This document shows, piece by piece, positions 16,675 to 25,017 of a stretch of DNA of 64,000 nt; the stretch's first letter is position 1; each line of letters starts with the position of its first letter. Under the pieces are notes generated by a model, which was not told the DNA's origin, searched no databases, and saw nothing but the letters and a program-made list of their open reading frames with translations. Source of the stretch: Peribacillus deserti (GTDB lineage: Bacteria; Bacillota; Bacilli; Bacillales; DSM-1321); the NCBI RefSeq assembly GCF_016909175.1, contig NZ_JAFBFI010000001.1:310001-374000 (forward strand), written 5' to 3'. The position numbers and the translations under genes were made by a program.

Positions 16675-17095
16675 ATGCACGTTCATTCCCTGATATTGGC
16701 TGTCTTTAGACTATTTCATTTTTCATTACTAGTAATTACTATAATCTATTAGTCTTCATTCTACATACACAATCGAATGTTTCTTCTTACGCCCCTCAGT
16801 TGATAATACTCTTACATAATCAGATTAATGTCTTTTAGAAAGAGAATACCATTCGAACATAGTTGCTTATATATTTAGCGTTGTATGTTACAAGATAAAC
16901 ATTTGATGGATATGCGTATGAGAGCGTTAATAACATGAGTTTATAGTACTAAATTCTGCTATATTTATCTCCTGAGTCAAAATTAGAACATACGTTTTAG
17001 AAGTTTTATTCTAATAATCGGTAAAAAGGTTAATAAATAAATAATTCTACCGATATTAAATGTAGAAAATTGATATCTATTTGCGGAGGGAAATT
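16675..17095. other. 420-bp AT-rich spacer between hag and flaG
   Basis: No ORF or repeat was seen. The only feature is the SigD-like promoter near its right end. Confidence 0.5.
17030..17056 (+). promoter_or_regulatory. Putative SigD promoter of flaG-fliDST
   Basis: ACCGATAT (17049-17056) matches 7 of 8 bases of the SigD -10. TTAA at 17030-17033 lies 15 bp upstream, a weaker -35; TAAA at 17034 would give only 11 bp. Confidence 0.6.
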
Positions 17096-17458
17096 ATGAT
17101 TGATCGTCTCTTATCAAATCCTTCACCTGCTGCATCAAGACCCCCAGAAAACATACAAGTCGAAGGTGTCATTACTATAGAAAATGAACCAAAAAAATAC
17201 GCAGAACCTGTAAATCGGGAAAGTCCGGAAATTTCAAAAGAAAAAGTAAATGAAATGGTTGAGACATTTAATAAATTCTTAAATCCGGCAAATACAGCAT
17301 TAAAATTTGAATTCCATGAGAAGCTTCATAAATATTACGTAACCATTGTAGATAGTGAGACAAATGAGGTAGTCAAAGAAATACCTCCTAAAAAGATGCT
17401 GGATTTATATGCCCAAATGGCCGAATTTTTAGGCATTATTGTAGATAAAAAAATATAG
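17096..17458 (+). CDS. flaG: FlaG family protein (YvyC)
   Basis: A 120-aa protein with the FlaG core: EKVNEMVETFNKFLNPANTALKFEFHEK, YVTIVDSETNEVVKEIPP, and KKMLDLYAQMAEFLGIIVD. FlaG affects filament length and cap assembly in several bacteria. The start 17096 follows GCGGAGGGAAATT; five in-frame codons upstream overlap the ribosome site. fliD begins 15 bp later. Confidence 0.9.
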   Translation: MIDRLLSNPSPAASRPPENIQVEGVITIENEPKKYAEPVNRESPEISKEKVNEMVETFNKFLNPANTALKFEFHEKLHKYYVTIVDSETNEVVKEIPPKKMLDLYAQMAEFLGIIVDKKI

Positions 17459-17473
17459 CGGAGCTGAACCTTC

Positions 17474-18982
17474 ATGACAAGAATTAGCGGGCTTGCCAGT
17501 GGCATGGATACCGATCAAATGGTTAAAGATCTAATGAAAGCAGAACGTATGCCTCTGGACAAGCTTAATCAAAAAAAGCAATACACGGAATGGCAGCGCG
17601 ATGATTACCGGTCGATGAATAAACTTTTGTTTGATTTAGATCAATTTGTTTTTGATGGAATCAGCAAACAAGGGACTTATACAAAAAAGACTGTAACTGT
17701 TTCCGATCCGAGTGCTGTGACAATCAAAAACATTAATTCTACTTCTGAATTTAGCGGCACTGTTAAAGTTAACTATTTAGCTGAAGCTGCTACCATGTTC
17801 AGCACAGCTGCTAAAGATATAGACCCTGCTAAAACCCTAAATCAACATGTACCGCCCGTCCTAAGCCAAACCATCTCTATTAAAGCAATAGGTAAAGATG
17901 GCAAATTAGAAACTACCGGCTTTAGTTACACAATTGATCCAAGTAAAGACACCTTAAATAGTATTATTGATAAAATCAACAAAGAATCAGGCGTTAACAT
18001 GTTCTACGACACTGTTACACAAAAGGTATCCATAACCGCGAAAAATACGGGTAATGCCGGAACAGATGATAATTCGGACATCGAGCTATCTGGGGATTTT
18101 CTAATCAATAATCTTTCCTTAAGCAGCAATAATGTGGATGCAAAAAAAGCTGGATTTGGATCATTAGGGAAAAATGCGTCTTTTGAAATTAACGGCCTGC
18201 CAACAAGCCGATCAACTAATAACTTTCAAATCAATGGTGTTGATTATACCTTAAATAAAAAGACTGATACACCTGTCACTTTTTCATCTAGTACGGATAC
18301 GGACGCCATACTCGACACCATTACTAAATTTGTTACCAAATATAATGAAACCATTAGTAAAATTAATGAAGAAATTTCGGAAAAACGTTATAGAGAATAC
18401 CAGCCTTTAACCAAAGAACAAAAAGACGACATGGATGAAAAGGATATTGAGAAATGGGAAGAAAGAGCAAAAAGTGGAACATTGCGGGGAGACAGCGCCT
18501 TATCAAATGGACTAAATCAGTTGCGTGCCAACCTTTATTCTGCCGTTCCCGGTGCTGGATTTTCACAGCTTTCCCAGATCGGGATTACCACTTCGTCCAA
18601 TTACCTTGAAAAAGGAAAGCTGGTTATTGATCCGGATAAACTTAAAGCGGCTATTTCAAAAAATCCTAATGGAATTTACGAGCTGTTTCAGAAAGAAGGA
18701 GCGACGCCTGCTGATCAAGGAATTGCTCGGAAAATGCGTGCGTCCATTAAAGATATTATGAGCAATATCGAGAAAAAGGCCGGCAAAGCAACAATGACTA
18801 ACCAATCATTTACGATTGGACGATTGCTGGATACAATGAATAATTCAATAAACCGATTCGAAGATCGCCTTCTACAAGTTGAAGACCGCTACTACCGTCA
18901 GTTCACAGCCATGGAAAAAGCAATACAAAAATCCAATTCTCAATCTACATACCTCATGCAGCAATTTGGCGGAGGTCAATAA
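17474..18982 (+). CDS. fliD: Flagellar cap protein FliD
   Basis: FliD (HAP2) forms the filament tip cap that folds incoming flagellin. N-terminal RISGLASGMDTDQMVKDLMK and the C-terminal coiled coil (NRFEDRLLQVEDRYYRQFTA, MEKAIQKSNSQSTYLMQQF) are typical. Length 502 aa matches B. subtilis (498 aa). FliS and FliT, the export chaperones, follow in the same operon. Confidence 0.97.
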   Translation: MTRISGLASGMDTDQMVKDLMKAERMPLDKLNQKKQYTEWQRDDYRSMNKLLFDLDQFVFDGISKQGTYTKKTVTVSDPSAVTIKNINSTSEFSGTVKVNYLAEAATMFSTAAKDIDPAKTLNQHVPPVLSQTISIKAIGKDGKLETTGFSYTIDPSKDTLNSIIDKINKESGVNMFYDTVTQKVSITAKNTGNAGTDDNSDIELSGDFLINNLSLSSNNVDAKKAGFGSLGKNASFEINGLPTSRSTNNFQINGVDYTLNKKTDTPVTFSSSTDTDAILDTITKFVTKYNETISKINEEISEKRYREYQPLTKEQKDDMDEKDIEKWEERAKSGTLRGDSALSNGLNQLRANLYSAVPGAGFSQLSQIGITTSSNYLEKGKLVIDPDKLKAAISKNPNGIYELFQKEGATPADQGIARKMRASIKDIMSNIEKKAGKATMTNQSFTIGRLLDTMNNSINRFEDRLLQVEDRYYRQFTAMEKAIQKSNSQSTYLMQQFGGGQ

Positions 18983-18997
18983 GAAAGGATGTTCTAA

Positions 18998-19399
18998 ATG
19001 GCTTTGCATAATCCTTATCAGGCGTATCAAAACAATAGTGTGAATACAGCATCTCCTGGGGAACTTACATTGATGCTATATAATGGGTGCATTAAATTTA
19101 TCCACCAGGCCAAAATGGCAATCAACGCAAAACAAATCGAAGCAAAAAATACGAATATCCAAAAAGCCCAGAAGATTATTCAGGAGTTAATGGTTACCTT
19201 AAATATGGATCTGGAAGTTTCTAAGGATATGATGTCTCTCTATGATTATATGAACCGCCGGTTGATCGAAGCTAATATTAATAACGATACTAGCATTTTA
19301 GATGAGGTTGAGGAACTTGTGAGCGAATTTCGTGATACCTGGAAACAAGTTATTCAGGCTAATCGCCAGAAGCAGTATGTGCAAGGCGGGTCCATTTAA
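18998..19399 (+). CDS. fliS: Flagellin export chaperone FliS
   Basis: A 133-aa four-helix chaperone that binds the flagellin C-terminus. It shows NPYQAYQNNSVNTASPGELTL, LMLYNGCIKFIHQA and RRLIEANINND, all typical of the family. Its stop codon overlaps the fliT start by one base, indicating coupled translation. Confidence 0.97.
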   Translation: MALHNPYQAYQNNSVNTASPGELTLMLYNGCIKFIHQAKMAINAKQIEAKNTNIQKAQKIIQELMVTLNMDLEVSKDMMSLYDYMNRRLIEANINNDTSILDEVEELVSEFRDTWKQVIQANRQKQYVQGGSI

Positions 19400-19746
19400 T
19401 GAACCGCCTGATGCCTTACCGTAACCTTTCAATTGAGCTTATTGAGCTTATTAATACTTCCAGTGAAGAGAAAAGAAATGAACAGATTGCTGAGATAGAA
19501 AGAATTCTAGAACTGCGCCAGGCTATACTGGCTGAGATTACAGCCCCTTTTTCTGATGAAGAAAATATAACTGGATCCCTTTTGATCGGATTGGAAAAAC
19601 AGGTTACTGAAAAACTTTCCCGAATAAAAAGGGACATACAAATCGATATAAAAAAACTTCAGTCTAAAAAAGAAGGAAATCAAAAATATGTGAATCCTTA
19701 TCAGTCCCTCACGACTGATGGATATTTTTATGATAAACGTAAATGA
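19399..19746 (+). CDS. fliT: FliT-like flagellar protein
   Basis: A 115-aa, highly charged helical protein in the fliT position (B. subtilis fliT is also short and poorly conserved). Key stretches: LIELINTSSEEKRNEQIAEI and KLSRIKRDIQIDIKKLQSKK. FliT is a FliD export chaperone. Assignment rests on position and helical character more than on sequence. A weak terminator follows. Confidence 0.75.
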   Translation: MNRLMPYRNLSIELIELINTSSEEKRNEQIAEIERILELRQAILAEITAPFSDEENITGSLLIGLEKQVTEKLSRIKRDIQIDIKKLQSKKEGNQKYVNPYQSLTTDGYFYDKRK

Positions 19747-19748
19747 GG

Positions 19749-19781
19749 AACAGCCTAAATTAATTAGAGCTGTTTTTTTTG
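19749..19781 (+). terminator. fliT terminator
   Basis: AACAGC/GCTGTT stem with an inner CTAA/TTAG pairing and eight Ts. Confidence 0.75.
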
Positions 19782-19991
19782 TTTTATAAAAGTTCGACAA
19801 CGTCAAAAATAAGTTTATTGTACTGGTATTTTTTAAATCTCAGAGAATTATAATGTAGATAACCCCTTCAGTTAACTCGCCAAATCGCAATAAGTTTGAA
19901 AATTCGACAAATTCTTTTGGTGTTTATGAAGGAATTGTAAAGGGTATCGTAGAAACTATATACATACCTTATTTAAAGGAGGAATTCATCG

Positions 19992-20558
19992 ATGAATTAT
20001 AACGTTCGTGGTGAAAACATTGAAGTAACTCAGGCTCTGCGTGACTATGTAGAGAAAAAAATTGGCAAGTTAGAGAGATATTTTAATGACACTCCAGATG
20101 CAAATGTGCATGTTAACTTAAAGGTCTATAACGATAAATCCACCAAAGTCGAGGTAACCATCCCGATGTCCGATTTGGTCCTTCGTGCAGAAGAGTCCAA
20201 CGGTGACATGTATGCGGCCATCGACTTGATCACTGATAAATTAGAACGCCAAATTCGTAAGCATAAAACAAAAGTGAACCGCAAATTCCGTGAGAAGGGC
20301 AGTATCCAGGAATTATTTACAAGCAGCGCGAGTGAAGCTGAGGCAAGTGCGACACTGGTGGATGTGGAAGAAGAAAATGATTTAGAGGTTGTCCGGAATA
20401 AGCGATTTGACTTAAAGCCGATGGACAGTGAAGAGGCTATTCTGCAGATGAACATGCTGGGACATAACTTCTTCGTCTTTACGAATGCAGTTACGAATGT
20501 GACGAATGTGGTTTATAAGCGTAATGATGGGCGATATGGGTTGATTGAGCCTAGTTAA
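19992..20558 (+). CDS. hpf: Ribosome hibernation promoting factor, long form (YvyD)
   Basis: Long HPF dimerises 70S ribosomes into inactive 100S particles in slow growth. The 188-aa protein has the S30AE domain at 1-100 (MNYNVRGENIEVTQALRDYV, YEKKIGKL-type helix, SDLVLRAEESNGDMYAAIDL) and the C-terminal dimerisation domain (RNKRFDLKPMDSEEAILQMN, GHNFFVFTN, RNDGRYGLIEP). AAAGGAGGAATTC gives a perfect ribosome site. A TATAAT at 19849 lacks a matching -35, so the promoter class is unclear. Confidence 0.97.
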   Translation: MNYNVRGENIEVTQALRDYVEKKIGKLERYFNDTPDANVHVNLKVYNDKSTKVEVTIPMSDLVLRAEESNGDMYAAIDLITDKLERQIRKHKTKVNRKFREKGSIQELFTSSASEAEASATLVDVEEENDLEVVRNKRFDLKPMDSEEAILQMNMLGHNFFVFTNAVTNVTNVVYKRNDGRYGLIEPS

Positions 20559-20570
20559 ATAGAATAATAG

Positions 20571-20607
20571 AAAATGCCTGATTCCTATATGGATTCAGGC
20601 ATTTTTT
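20571..20607. terminator. Bidirectional terminator between hpf and the sortase gene
   Basis: AAAATGCCTGA-TCC / GGA-TCAGGCATTTT stem with a TATAT loop, flanked by A and T runs, serves both converging genes. Confidence 0.9.
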
Positions 20608-21220
20608 ATGGAATTCTTTCTGCTTCAATGACATACCGGTTAGGCGCATTGCCGACAAAAGAAAAAGGATAACAGGTGGAGAGAGTGAGTATTTCCTTTG
20701 GGGACGTATCGCGGATCACTGTGGTGTTGTCTTTGTCCACTATATAAGATTTAAAGATTTTATAGCTGAAGGTTTGGGACGGCATTTTTAATTCTAGTGT
20801 GTCTCCTGTCTTTAAATCACCAAGCTTTCGGAAAACAGTATCTCGGTGGCCTGAAAGCAGAATTTGGTTGTCCTGATCAGGCAGAGCCGATGTGCTGTAA
20901 TGCCCTACCCCTTTAGCAAGATCATCCTCATGAGTTCCTTCTATTATAGGAAGATCCGATTTTATTGCTGGAATGCTTAGAATGCCTATGATGTCACCAG
21001 TTTGGAAAGTTTCCATTCTTTTAGGAGGAGGAACTGATTGCATTTCTTCCTGGGCTTTGTCTTTCTGAGATCCTAAGCCTACTTTTTTATAAGCTGCTTT
21101 AAGTGTATATTCCTGCAAGTCGCTCTCATGATTCATTTTTAATAACGAAAATGCAATGAAACTTATCCCAGCTAGGATAATGAGGATTCCAACCCACAGG
21201 GAATTATTTTTTCGTTTCAT
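20606..21220 (-). CDS. srtD: Class D sortase
   Basis: Sortase D anchors surface proteins to peptidoglycan at LPxTA-type signals. The 204-aa protein has a short basic start and one N-terminal membrane anchor (LWVGILIILAGISFIAFSLL), then the sortase barrel with catalytic His (ILLSGHRDTVF, ~125), catalytic Cys (TLSTCYPF, ~183) and Arg (NRYVIEAE, ~197). It overlaps the upstream SinR-like gene by 17 bases, so both share a transcript. A protein ending in LPDTA, a class D type signal, is encoded 3 kb away and is its probable substrate. Confidence 0.93.
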   Translation of the reverse strand: MKRKNNSLWVGILIILAGISFIAFSLLKMNHESDLQEYTLKAAYKKVGLGSQKDKAQEEMQSVPPPKRMETFQTGDIIGILSIPAIKSDLPIIEGTHEDDLAKGVGHYSTSALPDQDNQILLSGHRDTVFRKLGDLKTGDTLELKMPSQTFSYKIFKSYIVDKDNTTVIRDTSPKEILTLSTCYPFSFVGNAPNRYVIEAERIP

Positions 21221-21542
21221 TATTAATTTGAACCTTCTTAAAGATATTAAACTCCAGCCATAATCTAAATTCGTCCTTACTGATCCCCTGTTGTTTTGCC
21301 TCCATAATAAGATTCACCCACTCTTTATCAAGAGTCATATCACTGATTGTTTCTCCCATTAAGTCATCCACACTGCAATCAAGAACTTGAGCTATCTTTG
21401 TAAGAATATTAATAGAAGGATTCTGCTGAAGCCCCCTTTCTATATAACTTAAATACGATTTGGAAATTCCCGTTCTCTCTGCAAGCTGGGTAATGGAATA
21501 TCCTTTTTTTATTCGCAGCCTCCTAAAAGCATTTCCATCCAT
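21204..21542 (-). CDS. SinR-like biofilm master repressor with SinI-type dimerisation helix (paralogue 1)
   Basis: A 112-aa protein: residues ~5-65 are an XRE/HTH_3 domain (RRLRIKKGYSITQLAERTGI, KSYLSYIERGLQQNPSI), and residues ~72-105 are the SinI-type dimerisation region (LDKEWVNLIMEAKQQGISKD). SinR represses matrix operons until SinI binds this same helix. The start 21542 has AAGGGGATT upstream; a frame extending to 21653 lacks a ribosome site. It is divergent to the matrix genes, with GTTC-type dyads between. It is transcribed with srtD. Confidence 0.9.
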   Translation of the reverse strand: MDGNAFRRLRIKKGYSITQLAERTGISKSYLSYIERGLQQNPSINILTKIAQVLDCSVDDLMGETISDMTLDKEWVNLIMEAKQQGISKDEFRLWLEFNIFKKVQINNETKK

Positions 21543-21585
21543 AGATAAGAATCCCCTTTTTACTATATTTGTAAATTCATTATAT

Positions 21586-21600
21586 AGAACATTCCGTTCT
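21586..21600. promoter_or_regulatory. SinR-type operator dyad 1 (AGAAC-N5-GTTCT)
   Basis: AGAAC/GTTCT is a perfect inverted repeat, and the right half extends to GTTCTTT (21596-21602), which fits the SinR consensus GTTCTYT. It lies just upstream of the SinR-like gene itself, suggesting autoregulation. Confidence 0.6.
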
Positions 21601-21646
21601 TTAAAAAATATGAAATACTGAGATTTAAGGAGAAAGAATAAGATAT

Positions 21647-21663
21647 AGAACAAAAAACGTTCG
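21647..21663. promoter_or_regulatory. SinR-type operator dyad 2 (AGAAC-N7-GTTCG)
   Basis: Two GTTC half-sites face each other in the divergent region before the TapA-like gene. One half-site base differs from the consensus. Confidence 0.45.
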
Positions 21664-21711
21664 TTTTTAAGAATATTTAACCAATTTTGAGGTTTTTCAA
21701 ACCCGTTACCA

Positions 21712-22416
21712 ATGAACTATACTCAAGTTACAAGTTCGATAAAACGAACAAAAAGAGCAAACTTCCAAGGGGGAGTGGTTCCTATAAGGCACAAACGATT
21801 AAAGAAATACGGTAAAAAGAACAAGAAGTTGCTGCTGTTCATGAAAGCTTTTGGAATTTGGTACATAACGATCGGTTCCTTGGGTTACATATCAGGAAAC
21901 ACGAATGCATCCTTTAGTGATAGTGAAGATGTTCAAGGTACTATTGCGGCTGGTATTTGGGCGAAGGAAGAGGATTGTTCAGAAGAAGTAACGCGTGATA
22001 GCGAAGAAAAGCAGCCTGTTTCTGCAGAAACGAATCAAGGTGAAAATGAACAAGGAAAAACTGAGTGTAAAGAGCCAGAAAAGAAAGATGCAGAACCTGA
22101 GAAGGATCTAGAAAAAGTTACCCCTGAAACTGAGAAAAAAGAAGAGGGTAAACCGGACCTTCCTTCAGAAAAGAAAGATAAAGAAGAACCTTCTGAAGTT
22201 GAAGTTCCTGCTAAAGAAACTACTGCTGATGGAGAAACGGAAGACAAGAAAGAGATAGAGACTACACCAGATCTCAAAAAAGAAGAAGCTCCAGACAGCA
22301 GCCAGGAGAAGAAAGAAACTAAAACTAGTGAACCCGTTTCAAAAGATAAAGAGATTTCAGAGCCTACTAATAGCGATGCAGCTGAATCAGTGCAAACTGA
22401 AGCTGCAAAGCAATGA
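21712..22416 (+). CDS. TapA-like matrix fibre assembly/anchoring protein
   Basis: The protein has a basic N-terminus (RHKRLKKYGKKNKK), one membrane/signal segment (LLLFMKAFGIWYITIGSLGY), then a SipW-type cleavage and strand region (NASFSDSEDVQGTIAAGIWA), and a 140-residue Glu/Lys/Pro/Ser tail. TapA of B. subtilis has the same order and acidic tail but a larger middle domain that is missing here. The frame starts at ATG 21712 without a ribosome site; the only good one (AAGGGGGAGTGG, 21767-21778) points to ATA at 21784, so translation probably begins near there. sipW and the fibre genes follow. Confidence 0.7.
   Translation: MNYTQVTSSIKRTKRANFQGGVVPIRHKRLKKYGKKNKKLLLFMKAFGIWYITIGSLGYISGNTNASFSDSEDVQGTIAAGIWAKEEDCSEEVTRDSEEKQPVSAETNQGENEQGKTECKEPEKKDAEPEKDLEKVTPETEKKEEGKPDLPSEKKDKEEPSEVEVPAKETTADGETEDKKEIETTPDLKKEEAPDSSQEKKETKTSEPVSKDKEISEPTNSDAAESVQTEAAKQ
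21734..21749. promoter_or_regulatory. SinR-type operator dyad 3 (GTTCG-N6-CGAAC)
   Basis: A perfect inverted repeat. It lies inside the longest reading frame of the TapA-like gene but upstream of its only good ribosome site (21767-21778), so it is probably non-coding. Confidence 0.45.
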
Positions 22417-22456
22417 AAAAGCAGTTAGATAATCTCATGCAGGCAGGTGTTAACCA

Positions 22457-23032
22457 ATGAAAAAAGTCTTAAAGATACTCAGCAATACACTGACCTATGT
22501 ACTATTCGCAGTGTTTCTGCTGATGCTGTTTCTAGTCATTTCCTCTAAGGCATCCGGCGGTGAACCGCAGGCCTTTGGATACCAGTTAAAAACCGTTCTC
22601 TCCGGATCGATGGAACCAACCTTTCAAACAGGCTCCATCATAGCCGTCAAGCCGCTAAATACGGATGAAAGAAAAAGCTTGAAAAAAGGAAGCATCATTA
22701 CTTTCCGTGAAAGTGAAGAAAAATTAATCACCCACAGAGTTACCAAGGTATTAGGAACTGGCCAAAACGTATCCTATGAAACTAAAGGTGATAACAACGA
22801 TGCTACTGACCTTCAGCCAGTCTTATCACAAAATGTGGTAGCCCAGTACGATGGCTTCACGATTCCATATGCAGGATACTTCATTAGTTATGCTTCTTCC
22901 AAAACAGGGAGCGCATTAATGATGGTGGTTCCTGGCTTACTAATACTCTTGTATGCCGGTTACACCATATTTCAGGCAATCAGGGAAATCGATTCAAAAA
23001 CAAAAAATACAGAAACCACTAAAACTGCTTAA
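22457..23032 (+). CDS. sipW: ER-type signal peptidase I, SipW-like
   Basis: SipW removes the signal peptides of TasA and TapA. The 191-aa protein has an N-terminal membrane segment (LTYVLFAVFLLMLFLVISS), catalytic serine in VLSGSMEPTFQTGS (~52), the ER-type catalytic histidine in ITHRVTKV (~94), GDNNDATD, and a second membrane segment near the C-terminus (ALMMVVPGLLILLYAGYTIF). Ser/His rather than Ser/Lys marks the SipW class. It lies between the TapA-like gene and two TasA-like genes, its expected substrates. Confidence 0.93.
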   Translation: MKKVLKILSNTLTYVLFAVFLLMLFLVISSKASGGEPQAFGYQLKTVLSGSMEPTFQTGSIIAVKPLNTDERKSLKKGSIITFRESEEKLITHRVTKVLGTGQNVSYETKGDNNDATDLQPVLSQNVVAQYDGFTIPYAGYFISYASSKTGSALMMVVPGLLILLYAGYTIFQAIREIDSKTKNTETTKTA

Positions 23033-23118
23033 CTTGGTTGAATCTCCTGTTAAAGCGGGAGTCAATATATAAAACAAAATATACATACCCATAGTTGGGA
23101 ATGAGGAGGAAACAAGGA

Positions 23119-23703
23119 ATGAGTATTAAAAAGAAATTAGGTTTAGGTATTGGATCGGCGGTATTAGGTTTGTCGTTAGTTGGTGGAGGAACGTTTGCTT
23201 ATTTTAGTGATTCAGCTGATGCAAAGGGGACTTTCGCTGCTGGTACACTAGACATAAGTACTGATCCTAAAACCGTTATTGATGTATCTAATATTGCACC
23301 GGGGGATTCAATGATCAGAGAATTCCAACTTAAAAATGATGGAACTTTAGACATTAAAAAAGTTTTGCTTGATACCGCTTATACTGTAAAAGATAAAAAA
23401 GGGGATAATGCTGGCAATGATTTTGGCGAACATATTAAAGTAGATTTCTTAGTCAACGGCGATAAACTTAATGGTGTAATTTGGTCTACAACTCTAGCAG
23501 AACTTTTGGATGAAAAGGATCCGGATGCTGTAGCAAGAGGCTTGTTTGGTGAAAAACGAGGAATTAAAGCTGGAACGACAGATGACATGTATGTCATGTT
23601 TACTTTTGTAGATAATGGAGACGACCAAAATAAGTTCCAAGGTGATTCCCTATCGCTTACTTGGACTTTCAATGCTCAACAAGGCGATGGTGAATTGAAG
23701 TAA
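23119..23703 (+). CDS. TasA/CalY-family (camelysin, M73) matrix fibre protein
   Basis: The 194-aa precursor has a SipW-type signal (KKLGLGIGSAVLGLSLVGGG) followed at once by the family hallmark TFAYFSDSADAKGTFAAGTL and SNIAPGDSMIREFQLKNDGT. TasA forms the main protein fibres of Bacillus biofilms; CalY is the B. cereus counterpart. The size is closer to CalY (~197 aa) than TasA (261 aa). The start 23119 is set by AGGAGGAAACAAGGA. A codon bias toward A/T-ending codons and strong ribosome site suggest high expression. Confidence 0.9.
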   Translation: MSIKKKLGLGIGSAVLGLSLVGGGTFAYFSDSADAKGTFAAGTLDISTDPKTVIDVSNIAPGDSMIREFQLKNDGTLDIKKVLLDTAYTVKDKKGDNAGNDFGEHIKVDFLVNGDKLNGVIWSTTLAELLDEKDPDAVARGLFGEKRGIKAGTTDDMYVMFTFVDNGDDQNKFQGDSLSLTWTFNAQQGDGELK

Positions 23704-23781
23704 TTTCTTATATGAGGTTCATGTAAAAGGTGGGGCATCCGTCCTGCCTTTTATTTAAATTATAGAATGTGAGGTTATGCA

Positions 23782-24804
23782 ATGTATCCCAAAAAGCTTT
23801 TGGCAAAGCCTATTTTAATACTAATGACTATATTCGTTCTTTATAGTTTTTTAACGCCAAAAGGTGCATATGCCGCTAGCAGCGAAATCGATATTGCCAC
23901 TGATCCGGAGAATTTTTTATTCCAGGTAGATAATTTAAAACCAGGCGACTGGATGCCAAGAGAGATCACGATAAAGAATCAGGGAACTAAAAATTTTCAA
24001 TACACTGCTGTAATAGGCAGCCATAAATCACACAAAAACCTATTTGAAAATTTAAAACTTGAAGTTAAAGAAAATAGCAATCTTCTATATACAGGCCTTT
24101 TAAAGGATTTTAAAGGATTTGGTTCGAGAATTTTAAAATCGGGAACATCTGAAAAGCTATTATTCACAGTGACTATGCCCTACGAGCTGGATAACAGTTT
24201 TCAGGGTTCATCCGCAGAAGTTGAGTTTAAGTTTGTAGCAGAAGGAAGGGATACACCGCCTCCAAGCTGTGAAGAAACCAACACATGTCCAGAGCCGCCG
24301 GGCTGTGAAGAAACTAACACATGTCCAGAGCCGCCGGACTGTGAAGAAACTAACACATGTCCAGAGCCGCCGGACTGTGAAGAAACTAACACATGTCCAG
24401 AACCGCCAACGTGTGAACAAACCAATACATGCCCAGAGCCGCCAAGCTGTGAACAAACCAATACATGTCCAGAGCCGCCAACGTGTGAAGAAACTAACAC
24501 ATGTCCAGAGCCGCCAGCATGCGGAGAAACGAATACATGTCCTGAGCCAGAACCAAATCCTGAACCAACACCGATACCGACACCAAATCCAGCACCAACT
24601 CCAATTCCAGTACCAGATTCAACAGAACCGACAACCGATTCAAATCCAATACCCAATGCAGGAACCGGCACTAATGGCGATAACAAGCTGCCAGACACGG
24701 CTACCGACAATTATAATTACCTGCTAATCGGTGTATTTCTTACATTATCAGGTGGATCAATCTTGTTTGTAAATAACCGTAAAAGAAAAGAAAACGATGA
24801 ATAG
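23782..24804 (+). CDS. Wall-anchored TasA-like protein with Cys-repeat stalk and LPDTA sorting signal
   Basis: 340 aa. Residues 1-32 are a signal peptide. Residues ~35-155 resemble the TasA/CalY fold (SSEIDIATDPENFLFQVDNL, LKPGDWMPREITIKNQGTKN). Residues 160-255 are eight tandem 12-residue units PPxCEETNTCPE, giving 16 regularly spaced cysteines. A Pro/Thr-rich wall-spanning stretch follows, then LPDTA, a hydrophobic segment (YLLIGVFLTLSGGSILFV) and a basic tail. LPDTA fits the class D sortase encoded at 20606-21220. I infer a covalently anchored base or adhesin for the fibre. I know no exact named homologue. Confidence 0.85.
   Translation: MYPKKLLAKPILILMTIFVLYSFLTPKGAYAASSEIDIATDPENFLFQVDNLKPGDWMPREITIKNQGTKNFQYTAVIGSHKSHKNLFENLKLEVKENSNLLYTGLLKDFKGFGSRILKSGTSEKLLFTVTMPYELDNSFQGSSAEVEFKFVAEGRDTPPPSCEETNTCPEPPGCEETNTCPEPPDCEETNTCPEPPDCEETNTCPEPPTCEQTNTCPEPPSCEQTNTCPEPPTCEETNTCPEPPACGETNTCPEPEPNPEPTPIPTPNPAPTPIPVPDSTEPTTDSNPIPNAGTGTNGDNKLPDTATDNYNYLLIGVFLTLSGGSILFVNNRKRKENDE
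24259..24546 (+). repeat. Eight tandem 36-bp coding repeats (PPxCEETNTCPE)
   Basis: Eight in-frame 36-bp units; units 2-4 are nearly identical in DNA, later ones drift at the x position and E/Q. Recent unit gain or loss is likely. Confidence 0.95.
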
Positions 24805-24828
24805 ACTTTAGGGAAAGGGGAACAACAG

Positions 24829-25017
24829 ATGTTTCGCAAAAATTGCTATAAATGCCACAGACCCTCCTTTAGCAGCTCGGAGTCCGGCCAATGGATTTGT
24901 CCGGTATGCGGGGAGGATTTAACAAGCCAGAGATTGTTTAATGCCATAACGATGGAGAAGGTGGGAATGCGCATCGGAAGTTTTCCTGTACCTAAAGAGT
25001 CATCGAAAAAGAATTGA
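24829..25017 (+). CDS. Small zinc-ribbon protein (62 aa)
   Basis: Two cysteine pairs (CYKC near residue 6 and CPVC near 27) predict one zinc ribbon, followed by a short helix (LFNAITMEKVGMRI) and a basic tail. No signal peptide. The ribosome site is GGGGAAC. It is 24 bp downstream of the wall-anchored fibre gene and so is probably the last gene of that operon. Function unknown; zinc ribbons of this size often bind nucleic acid or protein. Confidence 0.65.
   Translation: MFRKNCYKCHRPSFSSSESGQWICPVCGEDLTSQRLFNAITMEKVGMRIGSFPVPKESSKKN

Noticed and set aside
24201-24727. Long frames on both strands over the repeat of the LPDTA protein
   Set aside because: They mirror the 36-bp repeats of the real gene in other frames.
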